The notes under the pieces are model-generated. The model worked only from the letters and a program-made list of their open reading frames with translations. It was not told where the DNA came from and ran no database searches. From the NCBI GenBank assembly GCA_032717465.1, contig CM064732.1, forward strand, positions 36,270,822 through 36,334,821: a stretch of 64,000 nt of DNA, given 5' to 3'. This document shows positions 43,312 through 55,584 of the stretch, one piece after another (position 1 is the first letter of the stretch; every line of letters starts with the position of its first letter). The DNA comes from Coenobita brevimanus (Eukaryota; Arthropoda; Malacostraca; Decapoda; Coenobitidae). The position numbers and the translations under genes are program-made.

Positions 43312-43605
43312 CCTTCTGTCCCCTCGGGGGGTGTTGCTCCTAAATTCCCCCGGAGGGGGCTCCGCCCCCTTGCTCCCCCAGGGAGGGGCGGTGCCATCCC
43401 GACCCCCTGGAGAGGTCCCGATTCCCTATTCCCGGCACCCCCCTCGGAGAGGCCCCGCCCCCTTGGGGGTCGCTCATCCCTCCGGCCCCTCGTGGGTGGC
43501 CCCACCCTCCGGCCCCCTCCTAGGGGAGCCCCACCCCCTGGCCCCCTCCAATTCGGGAGCCGGCCCCCGGCCCCTCCCTCGGGTGGCCGCGCCTGTAACT
43601 TGGCC
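43312..43605. repeat. GC-rich island of C-run and G-run repeats
   Basis: About 290 bp of very high GC in an AT-rich window, built from degenerate units such as ggggctccgccccctt, cccctcgggggg and ctccggccccctcc, many of them small palindromes. Several frames stay open on both strands (Pro/Gly/Arg-rich) because A and T are scarce, so those frames are not evidence of a gene. Confidence 0.8.
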
Positions 43606-44256
43606 AACAGCATATCCTGGCGGGAGATTAGCATTCGGCTCTCGAATGCTTTTATTTCATTTCCTTCACATTATCGGGTTGCAGGGTGCAACATTTCATG
43701 CGCCACTGAAGTTTTAGTATTAATTGCACTGCTTTTACCTCACCACGCATAATATCATTATTAGGTAAAACGCTATACTGTACATACGTAGCTTTGTGTT
43801 CTGCATTTTATTTTGGACAATTTATTGCACACACCTTTTTAAGTAATGCATTTTAGAACGTGAGGTCCAATAAATTATCTTTATCTATCAGTATGTCTTT
43901 ATTTGTCTATACATCTATCTATCTAGCTTCCATAAGTTTGTTCACTATTATGAGGCTGATTTAATCTGCATCAAATCATCTTGTGGTAGCAAGTAAAACT
44001 AGAAAACGCTGAGTGCATACCTCCAACAGCGCTAATAAAATAAAATTTAGGGCTGCAGTTCTTCTTTCCTATCAAACCAGTATTTTAATGGTCTCCCACA
44101 GTAACTTAATTCCACACTCTTAGTCTTCCGTATTGTTAAATTTTCAGGGATGGGATACTGAAACTTAATATTTTATTCACGCATCCGGACTCGGATACTC
44201 CCCAAAATGTAACCAACTCTTCTTTGACCCACTGTTTACCTATCCACTAGTTTCGT
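43606..44256. other. No gene seen
   Basis: AT-rich unique sequence with a tctat patch near 43890-43925. Confidence 0.5.
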
Positions 44257-46052
44257 TTAACCCCTACACCGCGGGCATGTTTACCGATGTTTTGCGTGTG
44301 CCGCGGGGTTATTCGGGCTCCGACAGACTCTCAAAAAATATTTGCCAAAAATCAGTTATATATTAGTCCTAGAATATTAAAATTATATATGCTTATGGCA
44401 CATACCTTCAGCTTTCTCCTGGAATGTTTGTTGAGCCTTCGTCAGTTACCGTAGGACTTGTGGAGACCTCTGAAGTTGGGTAACGAAGTCTCCAATTTAC
44501 ACTTCCCGACAGCCCGTAATATGATTACCACAGCCAGATTCTAACACTATAAACACCACTCTATGATTTTCAAGTAGTTTGGGATCCATACTCCAAAAAA
44601 AAAACCAATGTGAAAGCAATGAAAATTATGAGCGCGTCTGACCGCCGCACTTGCGCTAGTTCGCTCTTGGTACTCTGTCATTTATTATTCATAAAACCCC
44701 TCACACTTTATATTTCTATTACTATATAACACTTATATATATCTACAGTCTTTATCCATAAGTTTCCTTCAGTAGTATTAGTTTATTGTCACTGTAGGGA
44801 TTCAATTTCTTTCAGTAAAATACGTAGCATTCACTTTCTCGTCCTGTATACTGTCATTGAGAGTGAATGTCACTTTCATCTTCACTCTCATAACTCATAG
44901 TATTCAGACATGCTAGAGTGAAACTTTCACTTTCATTACCCCTAGGGTATATACTCGTATTCTTATAATACTTCTCATTTACATTTCTATTTACGTTCTC
45001 TATTTTATTTACGTTATTTACATTTCTATTTTATTTACACTGTGTTATGCACTGTCACTTGAAGTAACTTATAAAACTATTTTCCACTGTTCACTTATAT
45101 TTACATTCATTACTTTCACTTGCTGTTTACACATTATTTACACATTATTTACAATTCCACTTGCACTGTTTTACTCAATAGAAAGATCGTAGTCACTCTT
45201 TTATCAATTGTCAGCCCTTTACCTCTTTCCACACGAGGTTTAGTAGGGGGTAAAGGTCACAGGGCCCTTTGCATGGGGGTGAAAAAAGGCCCTGAAGTCA
45301 GCAAGAGGATGAGCCGTACCTCCTCTTCGGAAGATGAGAGAGAACTGATAAAGGAGGGCCGGCCCGGGTTGAGGCCTACTTAGGGGTTATTCAGTGCTAC
45401 CAACGTAGCTCTTGAAACAGCTATGTATTTCTCTGAAATGATTGGCAGGAAATCTAGACAATACATTATAAATTAGGTAGTTCCAGGTGAATGTAAATAT
45501 CACTTAGGCTTCTCCGTTCCCTCCGTATATGTATATTTATTACGAAAATAGATTATATGGCATATTTCAAGGGGAAAAAAACAGCGAAAATTAGCGAACG
45601 AGTGCACGTGAGGTGTTGTCAGGTGATAATTAGCCAATTCCAGGTGTATGGCACTCTCACTTACCTTATTTCTTTCTTGTATATATTATTTGGTATAAGA
45701 ATAGGGCATAGGGCTTATTTCAATGGATGAAATCAGTGAAAAATTCCAGGGAAGATTTACTTAGCATAGCATGGCCAGGCAGGCGAGAGGATAGTGTAAT
45801 GGAGGGGGGGGGGTAGGGAGGGGAGTCAAGAACAGGGAGAAATGGCTAAATTGTCAACAATGGATGGGAGCACAGATGAGATTAGGAGTGCTGACTAGTG
45901 TTGGACATTGGCAGTACTGATAGATGATACAAGCCCCCACTTGGAAGCCCGGGCGAATTCAAAATAACACAGAATCACAAAAGCGACGCCCCGCGGTATG
46001 ATCCCTTGCTCCCAAGCGTCACGAAAGTGACGCCCCGCGGTTAAGGGGTTAA
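44257..46052. mobile_element. TTAA-bounded element with possible transposase start
   Basis: 1796 bp. It starts TTAACCCCTACACCGCGGGC and, reverse-complemented, ends TTAACCCCTTAACCGCGGGG. The first 20 bases match at all but three or four positions and TTAA flanks both ends. The right end carries a subterminal gcgtcacgaaagtgacgcc palindrome. Near 45309 an ATG opens MSRTSSSEDERELIKEGRPG, a serine/acidic start comparable in style to the transposase N-terminus at 59844 (MARRGLSEDEIHNALD). TAG follows after 24 codons and no DDE region is seen. Repeated tgtttacacattatttacac text occurs near 45120. Assigned to a piggyBac-like non-autonomous family; the coding link is tentative. Confidence 0.7.
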
Positions 46053-46837
46053 AGCCAATGACAACTTTGTAAGATACTGTGCATAAACATACAGACAGTG
46101 AGACATACACGGATGAAAACATAACCTCCTCTAGCTGCGTTGGTGGAGGTAAATAAAATAAAATAAAATATTTCACGTTTTCGAACATATTATTATTATC
46201 CAAGTTTACGTTTTTCATTCATTGCGGGGACCTTTAAGCTGATAAAAATATATATACGGAGGAAGCATAATTTACATGGAGAGAGTTTTAATGATAATAC
46301 TTTTTGTAGATTTGTAACCGCATCACTACGAAAAAAAGAAATCTATATACTGTTTAATATCGCTTGAAGGTAGCAAGACTGATATGGGACAGACGTCATT
46401 GTACTGAACACATAATACAACAAAATATTAGCTACTTCTGGAAGAGATGGTGCAAGTGTGCCACTCAAGTCCACGAAAACACGATCTTTAATTCTGCTGT
46501 GGGATATTGGTGCTGTATAGTTAATGTGCCTTAGGACAGTAATGCCAGTTAAATTAATGAAAGAAAACGGTTGAAGGAACTCAGCTAGGACAATCGTCGA
46601 TCTCATTATGTATTATCTGCCCTCTCACTTTTAAAGGAAGGGACTAGATATAGTTTCTTAACCTTTGAGCTACACTAAGCACTTCATCAGCCTAAAGGTT
46701 CATGATTTGCCTGGCGTTTCTATGTTGCAGAATATATTGTACTCTTAAACCGGAATTCACATATCAGATTTCCCTGACCTATCTCTTCCTATTACTCATT
46801 TCCCCTCATCTACATTTACATAGATGCCACATCGGTC

Positions 46838-46841
<4 letters not shown>
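46053..46841. other. No gene; short AAATA repeat
   Basis: An AAATA pentanucleotide run at 46148-46170. The minus-strand frames at 45895-46218 and 46343-46606 show no recognised motif. Confidence 0.5.

Positions 46842-46901
<60 letters not shown>
46842..46901. repeat. (TC)30 microsatellite
   Basis: Uninterrupted TC dinucleotides. Confidence 0.97.
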
Positions 46902-46908
<7 letters not shown>

Positions 46909-47096
46909 ATATGCTGATGAAGTTCAGTTTCTGGAGTCTACAGGTCAGATTTTGTGAAGGCTAAAATGAAAATATTTCATTTAAATGTGTACTCACTTTT
47001 TCACCTTGTCTTTCAAAAAGCAAGTCTCCCCAGTTAAAAAGCCGAGCAAGAAAGAAATACACTCTGAAATCAAGTACTTTTACATGGGACAGTGGG

Positions 47097-47179
47097 TACT
47101 TGCTTTTGAATGATAAAAGTATATGTGTGTTCGTGTGTATATATATATATATATATATACTTGCTTTTGAATAATAAAA

Positions 47180-47235
<56 letters not shown>
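47097..47235. repeat. Duplicated flank plus (TA)n arrays
   Basis: cttgcttttgaatgataaaa at about 47099 and cttgcttttgaataataaaa at about 47161 are copies, each followed by a TA array (47137-47158 and 47182-47234). The retrotransposon that follows begins immediately after the second array. Confidence 0.85.
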
Positions 47236-47239
<4 letters not shown>

Positions 47240-50200
47240 CTGCCCATGGCCCCAACCAAATGGGCAGATTCGCGTGGCCATGTGGAATGTGAGAGGTGTG
47301 AATGAAGAGAGCAAGAGGGTGGAAGTGATGAATGTGTTCACGAGTGCGAGATATTCGTGATGGCACTGCGTGAAGCAAAGATGAAAGGGTGCGAAGTGGA
47401 GGAGCGGGAGGGTGTGAAAAGTGTAAGATCGGGAATGAATGGGCAAGGAAGATGCGAGAGAGGAATTACTTTGCTGATGAATGAGATGTGGCAGAGTGGA
47501 ATGAGAGACTACAAATGTGTCAGCTCAAGGTGTATGTATGTCAAGTTCAAGTTGAGAAAGTGAAAGTGGCAGTGATTGTAGCATATGCACCGTGTGAGGA
47601 CAGGAGTCAGAGAGAGAAAGACATATTTTGGGATGAGCTGGATGAAGTAGTGGGAGAAATGCCTAGGAGCTACAAGGTAATCATAATGGGGGATATGAAT
47701 GGAGGAGTAGGCACTGGTCCTGAGGATGACATAATGGGTTGTATTGGAGTACCAGGAGAAAATGATAATGGGAAGCGACTAAAAGATATGTGTCAGGAGA
47801 CGAAGTTGTGCATTTGTAACTCGTATTTCAGACACAAAGATGCACATAAATATACAAGGCATAGAGGAAACTGGGATCGTGTTGAAAGAGGCCTGATTGA
47901 TTATGTGCTCGTAGAGAGGTCAATGATGGGAATGGTTGGTGATACGAGGGCCATCAGAGGACAATGTGGGGGGTCTGTCAGGTCATATGATTGTGGTATG
48001 CAAGATCAAGCTGAGAGGAGTGAGGTGGATCAGGGGAGAGAGGAGCAGTCAGAGAGAAAGACTGAAAGTTGAGAAGCTGAGGATCAAAGAAAGGGCAGAT
48101 GATTACAGGACCAAAGTAGTGGAGGAGTTAGAATCAGTGAACTGGAATGAAATGGATCTGGACTGCCTATGGAATGCTTATAGGGATTACTTAGTTAGGA
48201 ATGCTAAAGTGGTGTGTGGTGTGGCAAGAGTAACAAAAAAGAAGAAAGGCACAGCATGGTGTGATAAGAAGGTTAAGAGAGCGGTGGAGGAAAAGAGGAA
48301 GAAGTGGCTAAAGTGGTTACAGAATAAAGGTTCAGTTGAAATAAGAACTGAATGGCTAAAGCGGTTACAGGATAGGTGTTCAGTTGGAATAGCAACTGAG
48401 TATACTGAGAGCAAGAAGCACGTAAAGAAACTAGTGAAGAGGAAAAAGAAGGAGATAAATGAGGATCTAGGAAGAAAAATGAATTCGAATTACTCTGAAA
48501 ATAGGAAGTTATTCTGGAAAGGGGTGCGGAAATGTAGAAGTGAAAGCGGAAAGAAATGAGATGGTGTGAAGGATGCAGGCAGTAGATTATTAACCCATGG
48601 AGATGAAGTAAGGACCCAATGGAAAGAATACTTTAAAAGCTTGATGAATGGGAATAGAGAGAGCAGAGCGGCTGTAAACATGATTGGTTTTGGAGGTGTG
48701 CAGAGAAGGAATGCAATGCCAGGAGACATGACACTCGCACAGGTGAAGAACGCTGTGAAGCGGCTGAAAAATTAGAAAGCAGCTGGGGTTTATGAGATGT
48801 ATGCAGAGATGCTTAAGTGTAGTGGAAAGAGTGGAATGAAATGCTTGTTAGAGATATGTAAAAAAGCGTGGATGAGTGAAACTGTGCCTGCAGAGTGGAA
48901 AAAGGCCGTGATTGTACCTCTGTACAAAAATAAAGGTGAGCGAAGTGAGTGCAAGAATTATTGTGGCATAAGTTTATTGAGTGCGGTAGGGATGGTATAT
49001 GGAAGAATTATTATAGAGAAAGTAAGAAAGATATCAGGAGTCCTAGTGAGTGATAAACAGGGTGGATTTAGGAGTGGCAGAGGATGTGCAGTGAGACAGA
49101 TAGCAGAGAAGGCTTGCGAGAAGGAGCATAAGGTGTTTATGGCATTCATGGATCTGGAAAAAGCATATGACAAAGTAGACAGGGAGGGATTCTGGAAAGT
49201 TCTGCGCATGTGCGGTGTAGATGGTAAGCTGCTAGGTGCTGTCAAAAGTTTCTATGATGGTAGCGAAGCATATGTAAGGGTTAATGGGCATCTAAGTGAG
49301 TGGATCACAATCGGAGTGGGCGTGCGAAAAGGTTGTGTGATGTCCCCATGTTTGCTCAATATATATATATGGATGGGGTGAGGAGAGAAGTAAAAACACG
49401 AGTAATGGAGAGAGTGATGGCGTTGGTTATGAATGGTAACGTATGGAATATCTCAAATTTGTTGTATGCTGATGATGCAGTACTGCTTGCAAATACCGGA
49501 CAAGACCTTGGTAGGCTAGTGCAGAATATTGCTGATGTCTATAAGTGTCCTGCCTTGAGAGTATTTGTAGAAAATAGCAAAGTGATGGTTACTGAGAGAG
49601 AAGGTGACTCCCAATGTGATGTTACAGTGAATGGAGAGAGATTGGAATTGATGAGAGAGTTCAAATACCTGGGTACAGTGATGGAAAAGAGAGGAAAATG
49701 TGCAAAAGAAGTTGAAAGTAGAGTGACACAAGGAAGAAAAGTAGCTGGTGCAATGGCCTTAATAAGAAACAGAGGCTTGAGTGTTGCAGCTGCAATAGGC
49801 TTACATGAAGGAGTATTAGTGCCAACTTTAACATATGGATGTGAGACTATGGTGTGGCATGAAAATGAAAAGTCAGAAGTAAGAGCAGTGGAGATGGGAC
49901 TGCTGAGGAATGTATGTGGAGTACAGAGGGTGGATAGGATATGAAATAATGTGATTCGTGAAAGGTGTGGCGTGAGGAAGTCGGTGGACACCAGAGTCGG
50001 AGAGAGTGTACTGAGATGGTATGGTCATGTGGAGAGAATGGATAACAATAGAGTGGTGAACATGGTATATCTGAGCGAATTTGAAGGAGGGAGGAGGCGA
50101 GGTAGGCCAAGGAGAAGGTGGAGAGATATGGTGGTTGAGTGTGTGAGGAAGAGAGGTTTGGAAGTCGGTGAAGCTAGGGAACTGACAAGAGATCGTCATG

Positions 50201-50480
50201 GCTGGATGAATGTTGTGAGAAGTGCATGATCAGGGATTTTGGCACCCCTTTTTAACGTGACAGTGTCCGGATTGACTCAATCAGATACGTTTGTGTGTAG
50301 CTACAGTACGTGGTGAATGTTTTTGGCGTATCCGGTAGAGCTAGGACTCCTGGGGCTTAAATGATAAGTAAATGGAAGCGTGGCCCATTGAATTGGGCAA
50401 ATTTGGGCTGTCTGGACATTGCTACTCCTCTCCTTGCCCTTGGATGGGAAAGGAGGTTCGGAAGATGATGAAGATGATAT
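47236..50480 (+). mobile_element. Near-full-length non-LTR retrotransposon (family E)
   Basis: A 3.2-kb element lying between TA repeats. It holds endonuclease, linker, reverse transcriptase and C-terminal regions in normal order and ends in a 240-bp untranslated tail finishing with gatgatgaagatgat-type repeats before an AT array. It resembles families A and B in layout but is distinct in sequence. The 5' leader is very short or missing, so slight 5' truncation is likely. Its position between TA arrays suggests insertion into, or expansion of, a TA repeat at the borders. Confidence 0.87.
47272..50229 (+). pseudogene. Endonuclease-reverse transcriptase polyprotein of family E
   Basis: Endonuclease blocks: MWNVRGVNEESKRVEV, ALREAKMKG (the usual SETKMKG Glu region altered), IVAYAPCEDRSQREKD, VIIMGDMNGGVG, RGLIDYVLVERS and LSGHMIVV, where the usual SDH is SGH. 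Reverse transcriptase blocks: PAEWKKAVIVPLYKNKGERS, ISLLSAVGMVYGRIII, GGFRSGRGC, FMAFMDLEKAYDKVDREGFW, GVRKGCVMSPCLLNIY and NLLYADDAVLLA (YADD intact). C-terminus: YGCETMVWHENEKSEVRAVE, LRWYGHVERMDNNRV and GGRRRGRPRRRWRD, ending at TGA 50227. At least three frameshifts (about 47480, 47940 and 49365) and stops near 47338, 48557, 48773 and 49942 break it. It is therefore inactive and more decayed than the 32-35 kb copy. Confidence 0.9.
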
Positions 50481-50578
<98 letters not shown>

Positions 50579-50603
50579 TAGATAGATAGATAGATAGATA
50601 TAT
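50481..50603. repeat. (AT)n(GATA)n compound repeat
   Basis: AT array to about 50526, then GATA tetramers to about 50603. Confidence 0.97.
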
Positions 50604-50617
50604 TTATATACATATAT

Positions 50618-50803
50618 TTAACCCATTGGATCCCAGGGGTGCTGGGCGAGGCATTGCACTGCGAGGGCACTAAGCGTACCGTCCTCCGCCTATCGGCTCA
50701 TAGTCGCGAAGCTCATAGGTCCCTACCCGGGGGTTCCCTACTTTATAAAGACTTCAAAAATCCCAGTTCTGTCCAGTACTCTGGACACTGGGCTCCAATG
50801 GGA
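50618..50803. mobile_element. Small TTAA-type inverted-repeat element
   Basis: CCCATTGGATCCCAG at 50622-50636 is inverted at 50788-50802 (CCCATTGGAGCCCAG on the minus strand), 14 of 15 matching. The left border is TTAA; the right border reads ggatata, so its TTAA is mutated or was lost into the adjoining TA array. About 186 bp, no coding content. It lies between two TA-rich arrays. Confidence 0.65.
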
Positions 50804-50807
50804 TATA

Positions 50808-50899
<92 letters not shown>

Positions 50900-50918
50900 T
50901 ATATGTATGTATGTATAA

Positions 50919-50972
<54 letters not shown>
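50808..50972. repeat. (TA)n and (AC)n compound microsatellite
   Basis: TA array to about 50896, a short gtatgtatgta step, then an AC array 50921-50972. Confidence 0.97.
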
Positions 50973-50974
<2 letters not shown>

Positions 50975-52100
50975 TTCAGGTACACTTGAAGAAAATTCCG
51001 CTTTTGTACACTAGCCCACTACTCCGAACAAGAGTATGTGAGACAAGACCGAGTGAAGCAGTAACACTCACCGATTTGGTGACTCCTTGTGAGACGGGTG
51101 GGGAGGTGGAGCGTTAGGGGAGCAGATGGCTCCTATTGCCCCTCCTCCCACTGCCACACTTATAACACAGTTACCAAATAGGAGGGTGTCTGGCAACTGC
51201 TTCACCAGCACTTGTCACTTTTATGAAATACAGTCGATCAGCATGGTAAGCAAGAGTATAACAGGCACGGTAGTTTTCCTTGAGTGAACAAAAAACAATA
51301 TGCAAACCCAGGTTTGTCGTAGTGTTACCAGGTAATATGTGTTAAATTAACTGCCAGTGCTAAAACGTGAATAATCAGTTTCAAAATAGACATTTTTATT
51401 TTTTTATATACTCAACTATGAGCATATTTGTTTCTTATCTGATTTCTCTTCTTTTTCCCAAATACTTATACTACACAGTATTTTATTACATCTGTCTACT
51501 CTGGCAACCATTGACCCTGATTTACAGCCTATGTCCAAAATATCCCACTTGGGGTAATGTACCGCCACAGATAGGGAACCATTGAATGAACTAAGGCTGT
51601 GAATTTCGAGTGCTGGGAGGGGCTATGAAAATATTCCTTCTGAAAATAAATCAGATCAGAACAGTGGATTGCCGTAAAGGTTTGTTTCAAAAATTTCTTC
51701 GCAGCACGGACAAGAACAAGCTAAGATCGCGTTGCTTTCATATACCTGGTGTTTTACCTCGTGTAGAACAATTAGGTATGGTATTTGTTTCAACATTAAA
51801 TCCCACAACCATAAAGTGACCAGACGAGGGCGTCTCTCCAACTCGTAGTTAGAGAGATATCCTCCGGGTGAAAGAATTAGGAACAATTCCTGTTAGTCCC
51901 AAATCCTGAGGCGCCATTTTTATTTCATTAAGGCTTTTGGAAGACGACTATAATCTTTATAACAGAGTGGTTTGGGGGCTGAGGGGATGAATATGATTTT
52001 CAGTTGGTGATGAACACCAAGTCACTTTGGCTGTAATTATAAATAAATACATAAATAAATACCGGTACATACTGTAGTAAGTTACCGACCACTTTTAGGC
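50973..52100. other. No recognisable gene
   Basis: Unique sequence. Short frames at 51367-51585 and 51610-51819 have no recognisable motif. Confidence 0.5.
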
Positions 52101-54920
52101 TTTTTCTTCCCTCTCTGCATCCACACTCGCTCTCGTTTATCCAAAGTTGTCAGTCCTCGTCCCTCTCGTCCCTCTTCAGCTCCCTCTCCCTTCACTCCCC
52201 TCGTCATCTTTTTATCCCACTGGTTCGTTTCACGTAAGCCCTGCATCAACACTCCCCTCCTCTCCTTATTTGTTACACTCTTCTCTCATGACTCGAACGT
52301 TTTCCTCCTTCCTTCTTTCCTCTTCTGCCTCTTCTTCTCACTTCATTCTCTTCTTTTCTGGTCCTTTCTCTCTCCTCCCATGTTCCATCGTCTCTTTCCT
52401 TCATCTGTCCTCTTCTCCCCATTTTTTTTCTTTTTTTCTTAAGATCAGCAGCTCATAATATTCTTGTTTTCATCCTTGTGTATTCCTTGTATGAAACTCT
52501 CTCCTTTTTCCCTCTGTTCTTGGCTTCCATATTTGCCATCTTTTGTTTTATTTATTTTTTTTACTTTTCATAAAGGCTTCTTTAGACTTTATATTTCTTA
52601 TCATTTTTCCTTTGCTCCCTATACGTTTTCCATTCCTTTATCCCATTTTTTTTTTTTTTGTCGGCCCACCCATTGCCCTATTCCATGGCCATTCTTTTCA
52701 CCTTTGGTCCCACGACCCTTTGCCCCATTGTATTATCATCCGTCTCCTTTATTCTTCTCCTCACCAGGTCACCTTTCATACTGTTCTCTGTCTCCTTCGT
52801 GTATATTTTCCTTCCATAACTGGCCATCTCTTTTTTCCATCCACTTGTCATCTCTCCTTTAGATACTTGTTTGTAGCCACTGTGTCGCCTCTGTTTTCTA
52901 CTGTTTCATGTCTTACTTAATGTTATGTCGCTCTTCTCTGTTTTCTCGGCCTGCTTTCCTCATTTGTAACTCTCCTCATCTTCTTCATTGCATCTTTAAC
53001 CCTTCTAGTCCCCGAAAGTTTTATACACGTTGATCTTGCTAATGGTGGACGAATCTATTTAGCTTGGAAGGGCTCCCTAGTAGTGGAGGGATTAATTAAG
53101 GCTGTACAGAATATTTCCATTTCAAAAATCAAAGTTGAATAAAATGGTTGAGAACAGTAAGAATGCGATCTCCTCTTCCCTACACCGTCCTGTTTCATCT
53201 GACTATATCTCCTTTCTTTTTCCTCACATCATTCATTATTTCTCATTCCTCCATGCTACTCCTCTTCTCCTTTGTCTCATCCTCTCCTCATCACTCCTTC
53301 CTCAGTCTTTCAGTTTTTTCTCAACTCATGCATGTCCCAATCTTCTCGTTTCCTCTCGTATTTTCTCACCCTCCATGTTTCTCCTTTCTTGCCTCCAAGC
53401 TACTCCTCTCTCATCTTTCTTTTCCTTCCTTTCTTCTTTTGTCTTCTGTTGTCAACTTCCAATCAGTCCCCTTCCCTCTGCGCTTTGTAATCTCTCTCGT
53501 CTTCTCATCTCTTCTTTTCTTTTTTTTTTCTCCTTTCTCCCGCTGTCTCATCCTTGCTCTTGTCTTTTCTCTTAATTGCCTTGTGTTTCTCTGTATTCCT
53601 ATGAACCATTAACCTCTTCATCTCCCTCTAGTCCATTTCTTTACTCTCACTTACATTCTCCTTCCTTTCCTCCGCTGTCATTCCAGCATGCTTTTCCCTT
53701 TCTCTTTCCTTTTTTTTCCCTCTCCCTTCTCCTCTCCTACTTTCCTAGTTGTGTCATTTTAGTGTTTTAGTGGTGTCCCTCTGGACAGACAACTGACCTG
53801 GTCTCTCTGTGCTCATTTCTGTCTCCGTCCTGAATGTCTCTCGTCTCTCTTGCTTCATTTTTTGCTTTCTTGTCATTGCTCCTTTGAAATTTCTAGCTGC
53901 TGTCTCCTGTTCTCATTACATCCTTTCTTCTCTCATCACGCATTGTGTCTCTCCGTTCTCTCCTACAGTGTCTTTTATCATTTCCTGTCACCTCTTAGTA
54001 TTCCTCTGGTCTCTCATTCTCCCTTCTCTCCCCTCTTTCCTCATCCTCTTGCTTCTTCCTTTTCTTCTTTTTCATTCCTCATTCCCTCCTGATTCTCTCA
54101 TCTGAGTATGTTTGGTGGCTTCCCCTGGGCAGCTGATCGGACCCTCTGCATTCTACTAAATGGCTCCTGTCTCCTAGCTCTATCGAGATTACATTTGCAT
54201 GAGACGACAGAAAGAAGGGAGACAGGGCAGAAGAGGAGCGGAGGAAGAAGTGGGAGATAAGGAAGAAGAAAGAAAAAAAAGTGCGAGAGGAAAAGAATAG
54301 GAGAAGGCAGAGGACGAGGACACAAAGGAGAAGGGGGAGGGACTGGTGAAGGAAGAAAGAAGGAAAATCTATGAGGGATGAATGAATTATGGGAAGATTA
54401 ATGATGATTGAATGGAGAAGAAGTAAATGGAAAGAACAGACGTGAAAAGAACAGAGAAGGAAGAAAAATGGGAAAAGAAATGGAAGAGAAAAAGCATGTA
54501 GGTGGTTAGAAGGATAGGGAGAGATGGATAGAAGGAGGATAAAGCGGTAAGTAGATAGAAAGAAGGATGAATATAGAGAAAGAAAATAAATAGTATAGAA
54601 AGTTATAAGAGAGAAGGTAAAATAAGAATTGGAAGAAAAGGATGCATGAGTGCCGAAGGAAGAGAGGAAAAAAGAGCAACAAGGAGTTAAGTAATAGACA
54701 AAAAAGAGGAAGGCGAGAAATGTTTTAAGGAGCTGATGCAAAGATGGTCGCTATAAGGGAGGAAGGAAAGTAACTGAGGAAGAACACGAGTCAAGAAGAA
54801 AATTTAAGAACGATAGAAGAGGAAGTTATGGAAATAGAAGATTAGACGTGGGAGAAAGAAAATGAAGAAACAGTGGAAGTAGGAGAGGAAGCTGAGGGAT
54901 GGGGGGGACCGGGGGAGAAA
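52101..54920. other. Pyrimidine-rich to purine-rich strand-switch region, no gene
   Basis: From about 52100 to 54150 the plus strand is mostly C and T. After a mixed junction (about 54110-54190) it turns mostly A and G to about 54920. Open frames on the plus strand at the left and on the minus strand at the right are Phe/Ser/Leu/Pro low complexity. No domain seen. Confidence 0.7.
52996..53095. mobile_element. Possible 100-bp TTAA element
   Basis: Bounded by TTAA at 52996 and 53095. The left end TTAACCCTTCTAGTCCCC and the reverse-complemented right end TTAATCCCTCCACTACTAGG are partly alike. Its mixed composition interrupts the surrounding pyrimidine-rich tract. Small size and imperfect ends limit confidence. 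Confidence 0.4.
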
Positions 54921-55584
54921 AAGAAGCAAGGAGACTCTAGTGCCCCATTAGGAGCGTACGGGCCGGAGGTTAGTTCATGAGTCCAGACAGTTAATGGAAG
55001 GCAAAAAAAATACACGATTCTATTCTAGAATCAGAACAATTGGGCAAACTCCTTTGGAGTGCAGTAGCACAGTAGACCACCAGGCGTCAATTTTTTTATT
55101 ATATACTTTCCATCCAGTGAAGTAATTGGTTCCCTGGATGGCTACAAGAAAACTCGTTGGACTCACCTGAAGCTAACAATACATCGAGTGAGTGAATGAT
55201 GTGCGAGCCATACCAAACACAAATTTATTTATATATTTTTGTCTTTTTAATAATTTTTTATAATTCTCTACCCTTTAACCTGTCATTACTTGTTATCCCC
55301 TAAACCGAGAAACATTGTTTGGCAAAAGGCCTGTCGTAATGAAGGGATTTGAAATTAATTTAATCATTCTCTTCACTATGATGGGATCATTCCTGATTTT
55401 TTTGCTTACAACAAAACTTTAACGATCGACTAATGGAATAATGGGTGAAGGATCCTCCACAGGCTCAAAGGTCTAAGTTACGAAGGTAAGCACTGCGGCT
55501 AATCATCTCATGGCGATTGTCCCCACCTCCTCCTTCTCCTCCGCCGTGGGAGACCTTTTTCACTGAATGGATTTAAAGAATGCT
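54921..55584. other. No recognisable gene
   Basis: Unique AT-rich sequence between the purine-rich tract and the TTAA element. Confidence 0.5.

Noticed and set aside
43217..43752. Pro/Gly/Arg-rich frames of up to 166 codons
   Set aside because: Two plus frames and a minus frame are open together because of the GC-rich repeat; no consistent coding signal.
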